64,000 nucleotides of DNA, from positions 1 to 64,000 of the forward strand of contig NZ_JAHLOD010000003.1 of the NCBI RefSeq assembly GCF_018917145.1, written 5' to 3'. The position numbers and the translations under genes are program-made. Within the stretch, counting starts at the first letter, position 1. Each line of letters starts with the position of its first letter. Under the pieces are notes generated by a model. The model ran no database searches and was not told the DNA's origin. It saw nothing but the letters and a program-made list of their open reading frames with translations. Positions 56,182-63,967 of this stretch are shown one piece after another. This DNA is from Clostridium bornimense. GTDB lineage: Bacteria > Bacillota > Clostridia > Clostridiales > Clostridiaceae.

Positions 56182-56830
56182 TTTTCCATTATTTTTACAA
56201 CAAATATTGTTACCAGCGCTAAAAGATACATTATATATGGTTGTAACATCAACAATATTGGCATCGATAATAGGTTTTATACTTGCAATAATATTATTTG
56301 TTACTGATAAAGATGGATTAAGACCCAATAAATATATATATAAGATTTTAGACATAATAATCAATGTATTAAGAAGTTTTCCTTTTATAATATTGATAGT
56401 AGCAATAATACCTTTTACAAGATTTATAGTTGGTAAAAGTATTGGTGAGACAGCAGCTATTGTTCCTTTAACTATAGCAGCAGCGCCATTTATAGCAAGA
56501 ATAATTGAATCAGCACTGAAAGAAGTGGACAAAGGTCTTATAGAAGCAGCTAAATCTTTTGGAGCATCTAATATGCAAATTATATTTAAGGTTGTTGTAA
56601 AAGAAGCAATGCCATCAATAGTATCTGGAATAACACTTTCTATAATATCAATAATTGGATATTCAGCCATGGCAGGAGCTGTAGGTGCCAATGGTTTAGG
56701 TAAAGTTGCCATAACATATGGTTACACTAGATTTGATAATAAAGTAATGTTCTATACCGTTGTATTATTAATAATAGTTGTACAATTAATACAAACAGTG
56801 GGGAATGTTTTATATAAAAAATTGAAATAA
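56171..56830 (+). CDS. metI: Methionine ABC transporter permease
   Basis: 219-residue five-helix permease. The N-terminal PALKDTLYMVVTSTILA and the EAA loop EAAKSFGASNMQIIFKVVVKEAMP identify the MetI family; NVLRSFPFIILIVAIIPFTR is also conserved. The ATG at 56171 lies within the end of metN behind GGGAGG. Works with MetN and MetQ. Confidence 0.95.
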   Translation: MTDNFPLFLQQILLPALKDTLYMVVTSTILASIIGFILAIILFVTDKDGLRPNKYIYKILDIIINVLRSFPFIILIVAIIPFTRFIVGKSIGETAAIVPLTIAAAPFIARIIESALKEVDKGLIEAAKSFGASNMQIIFKVVVKEAMPSIVSGITLSIISIIGYSAMAGAVGANGLGKVAITYGYTRFDNKVMFYTVVLLIIVVQLIQTVGNVLYKKLK

Positions 56831-56861
56831 TAAAACTATAGGAAAAAGGAGAGATTGAATT

Positions 56862-57674
56862 ATGAAATTTAAAAAACTAATAGCATTATCATTAACAGCA
56901 ATAGTGGGGTTATCATTAACAGCTTGTGGAAGTGATAAAAAGGCAGAAGACAATGGGAATAAAACTAAGATTGTTGTAGGAGCTTCACCAGTTCCACATG
57001 CAGAAATTTTGGAAGAAGCAAAATCAATATTAAAAGACAAAGGATATGATTTAGAAATTAAAACTTTTGATGATTATGTATTACCAAATACAGCTACAGA
57101 AGAAGGAAGTTTAGATGCTAATTTCTTTCAACATGCACCATATTTAGAAACATTCAATAAAGAACAAAACACACATTTAGTAGCAGGAGCTAAAATACAC
57201 ATAGAGCCAATGGGAGCATATTCAAAAAAGATAAAAGATATATCAGAACTTAAAGATGGTGCTACTGTATCTATACCTAATGATGGATCTAACGGTGCAA
57301 GAGCATTAAAATTATTAGAAGCTAAGGGACTTATTAAGCTTAAAGATAAAGAGATTCCTTCTGTATTAGACATAAAAGAAAATCCTAAGAATTTAAAAAT
57401 AACTGAAATGCAAGCAGAACAATTACCAGTTTCACTTGATGATGTGGATTTATCAATTATAAATACTAACTTTGCAATTCAAGGAAATTTAAATCCACTA
57501 AAGGATGCTTTATTTATTGAAGGTAGTGATTCTCCATATGCTAATATTTTAGTTACAAAGGAAGGTAATGAAAATACTGAATGGTTTAAAGCATTAGAAG
57601 AAGCATTAACTTCAGACAAAATTAAGACTTTTATAGAAGAAAAGTACAACGGAAGTATTGTACCAGTATTTTAA
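56862..57674 (+). CDS. metQ: Methionine-binding lipoprotein
   Basis: 270 residues. Lipoprotein signal with lipobox LSLTAC, Cys22, lipidated by Lgt. The NlpA/MetQ domain follows: VVGASPVPHAEILEEAK, NTATEEGSLDANFFQHAPYLE, SIPNDGSNGARALKLLE, SIINTNFAI. Delivers methionine to MetNI at the outer face of the membrane. Third gene of the riboswitch-controlled operon. Confidence 0.95.
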   Translation: MKFKKLIALSLTAIVGLSLTACGSDKKAEDNGNKTKIVVGASPVPHAEILEEAKSILKDKGYDLEIKTFDDYVLPNTATEEGSLDANFFQHAPYLETFNKEQNTHLVAGAKIHIEPMGAYSKKIKDISELKDGATVSIPNDGSNGARALKLLEAKGLIKLKDKEIPSVLDIKENPKNLKITEMQAEQLPVSLDDVDLSIINTNFAIQGNLNPLKDALFIEGSDSPYANILVTKEGNENTEWFKALEEALTSDKIKTFIEEKYNGSIVPVF

Positions 57675-57690
57675 TAAGAATTTATAATAT

Positions 57691-57737
57691 AGAGCTGCCG
57701 TAATAACGAATAAATTTCGTAAGCGGTAGCTTTTTTA
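57691..57737 (+). terminator. Intrinsic terminator (TAACGA-loop variant)
   Basis: AGAGCTGCCGT / GCGGTAGCTTTTTT with loop AATAACGAATAAATTTCGTA; ends the metNIQ operon. Confidence 0.9.
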
Positions 57738-57739
57738 TT

Positions 57740-58264
57740 GGCAGAGAAGTGATTCGGTACAGGGAAGAAGTATTTAATATTTAGTAGTATTTAATTTTTA
57801 TGAATATAGATATATAATACTATAGGAGAATTTATTAAGTTTACTTGAGAAAGTTAGATGGACTAAAACAAAAGGTGAGTTATAAAGAATTGGTTATATA
57901 TAGTGATTAAATAATATTTTAAAATATCAATAAATTTAAAGCAGTGAAGAGACTAAGACAATGTTCTTACAAATATGAGATTAATAAAAATGGAAAGGAG
58001 TATGTCAAAACCAGGAACATTGCAAACTTGAAAAGCGAATAAAACTTATTCATAGTAAATTATCTAATTCAAGTATTAATTATAGTAAATATAAATTAAT
58101 AATTGCAATTTTAAAAGATATTGTTAATGTGTAGAATGTAAAGTACTATACTTTTGGAGTATCAAAGAAACTAAAGTAGATTTCTAAAGATAGAATAGGA
58201 CACGTTGAATAAGGAATAAAACAAGCTTTATAAAGTTTTATAAGGTTTTGACAACGGTGAATAG
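57740..58264. other. Gene-free stretch before the DEDDy nuclease gene
   Basis: About 520 bp with no gene I can support. Short frames in it (one ending INKNGKEYVKTRNI then a stop, another reading KLEKRIKLIHSKLS) look like fragments of decayed coding sequence but have no proper starts. Confidence 0.5.
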
Positions 58265-58915
58265 ATGCTAGTAAGAGAGACGGTAATTCCTATTGATGAT
58301 ATAAATGAACAGTTATTGTTAGAAGTTAATGGTAAAAAAGATTTATATAAAAAATCAATATATTTAGATTTAGAGCATTATGTATATAGAATTCCTATAT
58401 GTGTTGGAGTTTTTGGAATAGGATATTTAGATGAAGAAGACAAAGTATTTAGAGTTGTGCAGTATATGCTTGAAAACAGAGAAGATGTAAGAGAAGTATT
58501 GTATAAAGGTAAAGAATTATTAAGAAAGTTAAAAACAACATATGGAAAAAGCTATATTACTACTTTTTCAGGAAATAATGATTTTACAGTAATAAGATAT
58601 TTATTTAAGAAGTATAAAATAGACATGGATGTAAATAAAGAATTTATTTCAATAGATATTCAAGAAGAATATAAGAAAGTTAAAAATGAAGTTATAGGAC
58701 TAAAAAATCTAGAAAAGATTTTTAACATAGATAGAGATGGTGAAGTTATTTCGGGAAATACTTTAGCTAAAACTATAGGCAAGATGTTTCATGATAGAGA
58801 GTATTGTTATAGGATACCGAGAGAAAAAATAGATAAAATCTTAGTTTATAATGAAAAAGATGTGTATAATTTATTTCTGATAAATATTTTATGGAATAAG
58901 TTCATAAATGATTAA
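58265..58915 (+). CDS. RNase H-fold DEDDy exonuclease-like protein (YprB type)
   Basis: 216 residues resembling the RNase H-like domain found in YprB and related proteins. Candidate metal residues: Asp35 and Glu37 (IYLDLEHYV), Asp106 (TTFSGNNDFTVIRYLF), Asp199 with Tyr195 (YNEKDV), i.e. the Y-x3-D arrangement of DEDDy exonucleases. Likely a 3'-5' nuclease acting on DNA or RNA. ATG at 58265 preceded by GGTGA, a modest ribosome site. It is separated from the next operon by a strong promoter. Confidence 0.75.
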   Translation: MLVRETVIPIDDINEQLLLEVNGKKDLYKKSIYLDLEHYVYRIPICVGVFGIGYLDEEDKVFRVVQYMLENREDVREVLYKGKELLRKLKTTYGKSYITTFSGNNDFTVIRYLFKKYKIDMDVNKEFISIDIQEEYKKVKNEVIGLKNLEKIFNIDRDGEVISGNTLAKTIGKMFHDREYCYRIPREKIDKILVYNEKDVYNLFLINILWNKFIND

Positions 58916-59017
58916 TAATAATATATAGTTGGTAGTTTATTAGTGTTTAAGAGTTTTTTAGCTATCAACTATATAGTATTAATAACGATAATATTTTCAG
59001 AAAAATTCCATATATTA

Positions 59018-59046
59018 TTGACATAAAACGATGTAAAACATATAAT
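59018..59046 (+). promoter_or_regulatory. Consensus promoter for the stalk/motor genes
   Basis: TTGACA (59018-59023), exactly 17 bp, TATAAT (59041-59046): a perfect sigma-A promoter, 40 bp before the stalk-domain gene. A long hairpin-forming repeat ATATAGTTGGTAG / CTATCAACTATAT lies upstream (58923-58974). Confidence 0.9.
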
Positions 59047-59085
59047 TATATTATAGAGATAAAAGATAATATAGGAGGTGTAGTT

Positions 59086-59550
59086 ATGATAATTGCTATT
59101 TTAGTAACATTATATTTAGCTATAATATTAGTGTCATTATATATGTTCATTTTGAAAACGATTAGAGTGGCGAAGTATGGAAAAGGTGTTTTCAAATTGA
59201 ACTCAACAAAGTGTAAAAAGGATATAAAAGCTAAAAAAGAATTTTTAGTTCCTGTAGCGCCATTTTTAGAAGATGATAAAGTATATCTTCCACTAACAGT
59301 TGTAGCAAGATTAATTGGAATTAAAAATATAACTGAAAGCGAAGATTATAAATTAATAATAAAGTTTTCAGGTAAAAATATTAAAGTAGATAAAGACAAT
59401 ATCGTAACTCTCTCAAACGGGTATAATAATAGAAAAAGGTTTTCTGATGTTCAAGTAAGAAATAATCATGTTATGATAGAAAGTAGAATTTTAAGAGATT
59501 TATTTGGAATACATGTTGAGATAGTTAATGATAATGTAATTTTGAGATAA
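59086..59550 (+). CDS. Membrane-anchored stalk-domain protein
   Basis: 154 residues: one N-terminal membrane helix (about 2-24), then a basic stretch and a copper-amine-oxidase-like stalk domain (about 58-152; APFLEDDKVYLPLTVVARLIG and MIESRILRDLFGIHVEI are the typical repeat pattern). Such domains occur outside the cell in Firmicutes surface proteins. First gene after the perfect promoter; separated from the motor pair by a terminator, so it is probably made in excess over them. Confidence 0.72.
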   Translation: MIIAILVTLYLAIILVSLYMFILKTIRVAKYGKGVFKLNSTKCKKDIKAKKEFLVPVAPFLEDDKVYLPLTVVARLIGIKNITESEDYKLIIKFSGKNIKVDKDNIVTLSNGYNNRKRFSDVQVRNNHVMIESRILRDLFGIHVEIVNDNVILR

Positions 59551-59552
59551 TT

Positions 59553-59579
59553 AAAAGTCCAGTAATGGACTTTTTTTTT
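59553..59579 (+). terminator. Terminator inside the stalk/motor operon
   Basis: AAAAGTCCA / TGGACTTTT with GTAA loop and eight T. Only 37 bp separate it from the MotA-like gene, with no room for a full separate promoter, so downstream expression likely depends on read-through. Confidence 0.85.
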
Positions 59580-59616
59580 ATGTCTTCTCATATGAATATA
59601 TAAAGGAGGAGATAAT

Positions 59617-60513
59617 ATGTTTTTTCAGCAATCTTTAATAGGAGTGTTTATATGCATATTTATTATGATATTGGCTATAAGTTATATAGTAATGGCTATT
59701 TTGGTAAGAAAGGTATATTTTAAAGCAATAGAAGATATTAATATTAGAAAATCGAAAGGAGAACCAGGAAATTCTATATTGGTAAAAGAAACTATTAATA
59801 CTTTTAATGAATATTTAAAAAATGGAATAAGAAATATAAATACTGAAGCTTTAATAGATGAAAAAATACCTACAAGAGTTTGCAATATGGAAAATTATAT
59901 GAAGTATATAATATCTACAGTAATTGTTTTAGGGTTATTAGGTACATTTATGGGATTAACAGGTTCTATAGGTTCAATACATAAAGTAATAGATAATATA
60001 ATAACAGAAGGCGGAAATATAGATGAGTTTCTAAGTGGAATTTCTATACCATTAAGTTCAATGTCAACGGCATTTTTTACTTCAATAACAGGTATATTAT
60101 CTTCAATATTATTAAGAGCAATAGCAATAGCTACATATATACCAAGTAGAGAAAAATATTATACCATTATGGAGAATTATTTAGATAATATATTATTAGC
60201 TGAAAGAGATTCTGATTTTGAAAGGTTATTATTAAACTTAACTAAAAATATGAATACAGCTATGAGAAACATGTGTGATAACATAAGTGGAACATTTGAA
60301 AGAGAACTTCAATCATTAACTAGACCAATTAATGATTTTAAAAAATCTGTGGATGCATTAAGAAGAATTAGTGAAAAAAATGAAATTGCTACAAGAAATC
60401 TAAGTTCCAATATAGATAAATATTCTACAGCTATTGAAAGCCAACGATTAAATAAATTTATGGATGATATGTATAGGTTGGTGGGTGATATAGATGAGAA
60501 AAATAAGAAGTAA
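59617..60513 (+). CDS. MotA/TolQ/ExbB-type channel protein (ZorA-like)
   Basis: 298-residue membrane protein: TM1 (8-30), TM2 (96-118) containing GLLGTFMGLTGSIG, the classical MotA/ExbB channel signature, TM3 (146-172), and a cytoplasmic tail of about 120 residues predicted helical (NLTKNMNTAMRNMCDN onwards). Short for ZorA but similar in layout; flagellar MotA would have four TMs. Overlaps its partner by 20 bp. No flagellar or Tol genes adjoin. Strong GGAGGAG ribosome site. Confidence 0.82.
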   Translation: MFFQQSLIGVFICIFIMILAISYIVMAILVRKVYFKAIEDINIRKSKGEPGNSILVKETINTFNEYLKNGIRNINTEALIDEKIPTRVCNMENYMKYIISTVIVLGLLGTFMGLTGSIGSIHKVIDNIITEGGNIDEFLSGISIPLSSMSTAFFTSITGILSSILLRAIAIATYIPSREKYYTIMENYLDNILLAERDSDFERLLLNLTKNMNTAMRNMCDNISGTFERELQSLTRPINDFKKSVDALRRISEKNEIATRNLSSNIDKYSTAIESQRLNKFMDDMYRLVGDIDEKNKK

Positions 60514-61192
60514 AAAAGATATAGAATTTAATTATTGGCCATCATTTGTTGATGTAATGAGTTCTATAGCTTTAGTGTGCATATTTATGATGATAATTTT
60601 TACTACATTAATTTATGGAAAGTATAGTAACTTAAAAAATACATATGGCAAATTTGATGATATAGGGAAAAATAGGGCATTATTATATGAAAAAATAGAG
60701 AGTGAATTAAAGCCACAATTAGGGGAATATATCACTTTTGATAAAAATAATGGAGTAATAGAAATAAATACGGAGATACTTTTTGATGTAGATTCTTATG
60801 AATTAACCGATAAGGGAAAAGATTTATCAAGATTATTAGGAAATGTATTAATAGAATTTTTATCTAACGATAAGTATAAAGATAAAATAGATTCAATTGA
60901 AGTTATAGGACATACTGATAATACATATACGGGAGAATATAATAGGTTTTTATCTACAGATAGAGCATGTGCATTTGTAAATGAAATGTTATCAAGTCAA
61001 GATGAGAATAAGTATGGGAAGTATTTCAAGGCATCAGGGATGAGCAAGTTTTTACCTAAGGCTGGTACAGTAGAAAATCAGACAACAGAAGAAGAAGATC
61101 TTAATAGAAGAATTGAAGTAGCTATAAATTTCAATGATAGTGATATAGAAGAGTCAATTAGAACATTCTTTTCTAAGAATAATAAGTATTAA
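60494..61192 (+). CDS. OmpA/MotB-domain protein (ZorB-like)
   Basis: 232 residues: a basic N-terminus, one membrane helix (about 22-42) headed by SFVDVMSSIAL with Asp20 in the place of the ion-carrying Asp of MotB, and an OmpA-like peptidoglycan-binding domain (about 85-222; VIGHTDNTYTGEYNRFLSTDRA, NRRIEVAIN). It would form the ion-driven stator-type complex with the preceding protein. Start overlaps the partner gene, with GGTGG upstream. Confidence 0.85.
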   Translation: MRKIRSKKDIEFNYWPSFVDVMSSIALVCIFMMIIFTTLIYGKYSNLKNTYGKFDDIGKNRALLYEKIESELKPQLGEYITFDKNNGVIEINTEILFDVDSYELTDKGKDLSRLLGNVLIEFLSNDKYKDKIDSIEVIGHTDNTYTGEYNRFLSTDRACAFVNEMLSSQDENKYGKYFKASGMSKFLPKAGTVENQTTEEEDLNRRIEVAINFNDSDIEESIRTFFSKNNKY

Positions 61193-61195
61193 TAT

Positions 61196-61351
61196 ATTAA
61201 GGCACAGGTATATGTCTGGGCACAAGGCACAGTTGTGGATGATGCTGTCGCACAAAGAAGCTAGAGATCAAGAGTGTGGCAGTTTTATATACGCACTCGA
61301 TATATCTATAAACATAACTTGTGCCCTGTGCCATCTAACATGTGATCTAGT
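61196..61351. repeat. Composite repeat fragments with GTGTGGCAG hairpin
   Basis: GGCACAGGTATATGTCTGGG and GGCACAAGGCACAGTTG, then hairpin GCTGTCGCACA ... GAGTGTGGCAG with TTTT (61240-61287) and CTTGTGCCCTGTGCC. The hairpin likely terminates the motor operon. Confidence 0.72.
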
Positions 61352-61404
61352 AAAAGGAGGTATCGCTAACAACTTTTTAGTTGTTAATGCGACACCTCCA
61401 ATTT
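61352..61404 (-). terminator. Intrinsic terminator (GCGATA family), for the carboxypeptidase
   Basis: On the minus strand: TGGAGGTGTCGCATTAACAA / TTGTTAGCGATACCTCC with TTTTA. It abuts the stop of the leftward carboxypeptidase gene, so like the other members it follows its gene in the gene's own direction. Confidence 0.88.
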
Positions 61405-62768
61405 TATCTTTTAAATTTATTTTGTGTATTAATAATATATTTTGATTGAGTATTATTCTTTTTTCTTTTCTTAAGTAAATATATGATACTTACAATTGAT
61501 ATTATAAGAAGTATAATTAAAATCATTACGCTATATTTTATTATCTTAAACCACTTATAGTAAGATTGATTTTCACTTAAAATAGTTTTCTTGTAAACAG
61601 ATGAATACACAGGAATTTCTATAGTGTTTTCTTTTTCTTTAATAGTAATTGATCCGACAGGATCAGTATTATTCTTTCTAAAAACATCAGCTTTAACGTT
61701 ATATTCAATCTTGGTATTTTTTTCGTTAAAGTCATTGTCATATATCTTTACATTATCTTTTATATAAAGATCAACATTTTTTGTTTTTTCAGGGCCAAAA
61801 GTTTTAAAAACTTTATAGTTTACATCTATAGATCCAACAGATGCATTTTTAGTAAATTCTACAGAATCGTTACTGTTGAATTTATGACCAGAGTAGATAG
61901 ATTTTTTTGCAGCGTAAGAATAATCTATAATAGACTTCATATCTGCAAAAGAATCTTCAGAAGAAGGAGCGAAAAGGACTACCCCCAGCATCTTTCTATT
62001 ATCTCTTTCAAATAATGATGTTAAACATCTGCCTGCTTTATCAGTAAAACCTGTTTTACTAGCAATGCATGTACTATCTGTTAATTCAGGAAAATCTCCA
62101 TTTATAAATCTATTAGTATTTCGTAAATCCACTTCACCATTTCCAAAGTCATGCTTGTAATGTGGTGTTTTAGATACAGCAAGAATTTCAGGAACAGTAT
62201 AGGCTTTTCTTGCTAATAAAGATATATCATAAGCAGTAGTTTGATGTTCTGAAGTATTAGTATCTAAGCCACTAGCTGATACAAAGTGGGTATTTTCCAT
62301 ATGAAGTTCTTTTGCTTTTTTATTCATCATCTCTACAAACTTTGAAGTGTCACCATTAGATACAGTTGGAATATTTGTAGCAATAGTTTCAGCTATATCA
62401 TTAGTGGAAGCTATTAAAATACAGTTCAAGGCTTCCTCCGCTGTTAATTTTTGACCCACAGTTAAATGAGTATATTCATATAAAGCAGAAGGTTCTTGCA
62501 TCAATGTATAAGGTTCTATTTCTATAGTGTCTGTTGGTGCTTTATTTTCTGTTAAAAGTAAAGCTGTCATAAGTTTTGTTATAGAAGCAGGAAAGGCTTT
62601 CTCTTCAGCATTTTTAGAATAAATTATATCTCCAGTTTCTACATCCACTACAATAGCATATTTACTAGATATTTCAGGATAATCTACAGTATTTGCTTTT
62701 ACATGTATAGGATTCAATATTGTAGTAGATACTAATAGAACTGATAATAATATACTTTTTATTTTCAT
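61404..62768 (-). CDS. D-alanyl-D-alanine carboxypeptidase (PBP5/DacF type)
   Basis: 454-residue serine peptidase trimming peptidoglycan pentapeptides outside the cell. Signal peptide (1 to about 25), S11 domain with Ser62-x-x-Lys65 (PASITKLMTALL), Ser121-Thr-Asn123 and Lys238-Thr-Gly240 (ASKTGFTDKAG), a PBP5 C-terminal-like beta domain (about 290-400), and a C-terminal membrane helix (about 410-432) with a basic tail as anchor. Start at the ATG at 62768 behind AAGGTG; a longer reading lacks a ribosome site and would hide the signal peptide. Confidence 0.92.
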   Translation of the reverse strand: MKIKSILLSVLLVSTTILNPIHVKANTVDYPEISSKYAIVVDVETGDIIYSKNAEEKAFPASITKLMTALLLTENKAPTDTIEIEPYTLMQEPSALYEYTHLTVGQKLTAEEALNCILIASTNDIAETIATNIPTVSNGDTSKFVEMMNKKAKELHMENTHFVSASGLDTNTSEHQTTAYDISLLARKAYTVPEILAVSKTPHYKHDFGNGEVDLRNTNRFINGDFPELTDSTCIASKTGFTDKAGRCLTSLFERDNRKMLGVVLFAPSSEDSFADMKSIIDYSYAAKKSIYSGHKFNSNDSVEFTKNASVGSIDVNYKVFKTFGPEKTKNVDLYIKDNVKIYDNDFNEKNTKIEYNVKADVFRKNNTDPVGSITIKEKENTIEIPVYSSVYKKTILSENQSYYKWFKIIKYSVMILIILLIISIVSIIYLLKKRKKNNTQSKYIINTQNKFKR

Positions 62769-62819
62769 AATTGTAATCACCTTTTTTATATTAATTGCTA
62801 TTATAAAGTATATCATTTA

Positions 62820-63320
62820 CAAAGAATATACTCAATTACTAGTTAAATGATTAAAAATATTTGAATTTTCAGAAAAGTCTTTAAATTCAAATAACAATTT
62901 GGTAAAATATTACTGTGAACGTGTCCAGCGCAAAGTTAATTGTTAACAGAAATTTATAAAATATAACATCAAGTAAGGAAAAAATTATACGAAAATTTTA
63001 TCAAGTAATATTTATTGGAAAAGAAAAAATATATATGGATACTATGTTATTAATTGTAATGGATTAGTAGTGAAAGATTTAAAAGTGATAAGATACCAGT
63101 ATAAATAGACTTAGAAATTAAGGGATTGGAAATATCATCAGCTATATTTCTAAACCTTATAAAATATAAATAAAAAAGAGAAAACGTAGGTTACAACGTG
63201 AGATATGTAAAAAGTATCTAATAAATAAGAAGGGAGATAGTTGCTGCAAAACAAGTAACATTATAAAAGCTTTAATATAGTTTTATGAACTTTTATAAGT
63301 TTTCAGTGATGATTAATATG
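62820..63320. other. Gene-free stretch before ndk
   Basis: No gene supported. One 43-codon frame (about 62970-63110, containing GYYVINCNGLVVKDLKV) lacks a start and ribosome site. The ndk promoter is not obvious. Confidence 0.5.
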
Positions 63321-63719
63321 ATGGAAAGAACTTTAGCATTAGTAAAACCAGATGGGGTAGAAAGATGTTTAATAGGGGAAGTAATTGCTCATTATGAAAG
63401 AAAAGGACTTCATATAGCAGATATCAAAATGGTTGTACCAACTAGAGAATTAGTAGAAGAACATTATAAAGAACATAAAGGAAAAGACTTTTTTAACGAG
63501 TTAGTGGATTATTTAGCAGGAAACAATGTAGTAGCAATGATAGTAGAAGGAACTAACGCTGTAAATGTAGTAAGAAAAGTTAATGGTAATAAAAATCCAC
63601 TAGAAGCAGACCTTGGAAGTATAAGAGGAAAATATGCTTTTGAAACTACTAAAAACTTAGTTCATGCATCCGATTGTATTGAGACAGCTAAAAGAGAAAT
63701 AGCTTTATGGTTTAAATAA
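63321..63719 (+). CDS. ndk: Nucleoside diphosphate kinase
   Basis: 132-residue enzyme balancing NTP pools by phosphotransfer through His115 (KNLVHASDCIETAKREI). Other signatures: RTLALVKPDGV, YERKGLHI, HYKEHKGKDFF, and SIRGKYA. The usual HGSDS is HASDC here, with the His kept. Start set at the ATG at 63321 (MERTLALVKP, the family N-terminus). The ribosome site is weak, and the in-frame ATGs at 63309 and 63318 are alternatives. Confidence 0.93.
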   Translation: MERTLALVKPDGVERCLIGEVIAHYERKGLHIADIKMVVPTRELVEEHYKEHKGKDFFNELVDYLAGNNVVAMIVEGTNAVNVVRKVNGNKNPLEADLGSIRGKYAFETTKNLVHASDCIETAKREIALWFK

Positions 63720-63752
63720 AATAGTAGTGGGGAAAATACTATAATTTTTATA

Positions 63753-63800
63753 GAGGGTATCGTAATAATAAATGAAAATTTGTTAACGGTACCTTTTTTG
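63753..63800 (+). terminator. Intrinsic terminator (GCGATA family, diverged)
   Basis: AGAGGGTATCGTAATAATAAA / TTTGTTAACGGTACCTTTTTT, 33 bp after ndk, with loop ATGAAAA. Confidence 0.85.
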
Positions 63801-63938
63801 TATATACCTTATTGTATAATTTTGATTTTAAATATTAAATTCTAATAGATTCTGCAGGAATTTCCTACAAAACTGTGAATAATACACTGATAGTAATATC
63901 TTTATATACATATAGATTGATAAAATGTAAAAAAATTC

Positions 63939-63967
63939 TTGACTTAAATGTAAAAAGAAGGTACAAT
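63939..63967 (+). promoter_or_regulatory. Promoter of a gene beyond the window
   Basis: TTGACT, 17 bp, TACAAT; transcription would start near 63974 and run off the right edge. Confidence 0.75.

Noticed and set aside
57930-58135. Short frames upstream of the DEDDy nuclease
   Set aside because: Several broken frames without proper starts; at most decayed coding sequence, so described only as a gap.
59617-61192. Complete Zorya defence system
   Set aside because: Only the ZorA/ZorB-like pair is present; no ZorC, ZorD or ZorE homologue is encoded nearby, so the name is used only as a comparison.
62970-63110. 43-codon open frame upstream of ndk
   Set aside because: No start codon with a ribosome site and no recognisable family; probably chance in a gene-free stretch.
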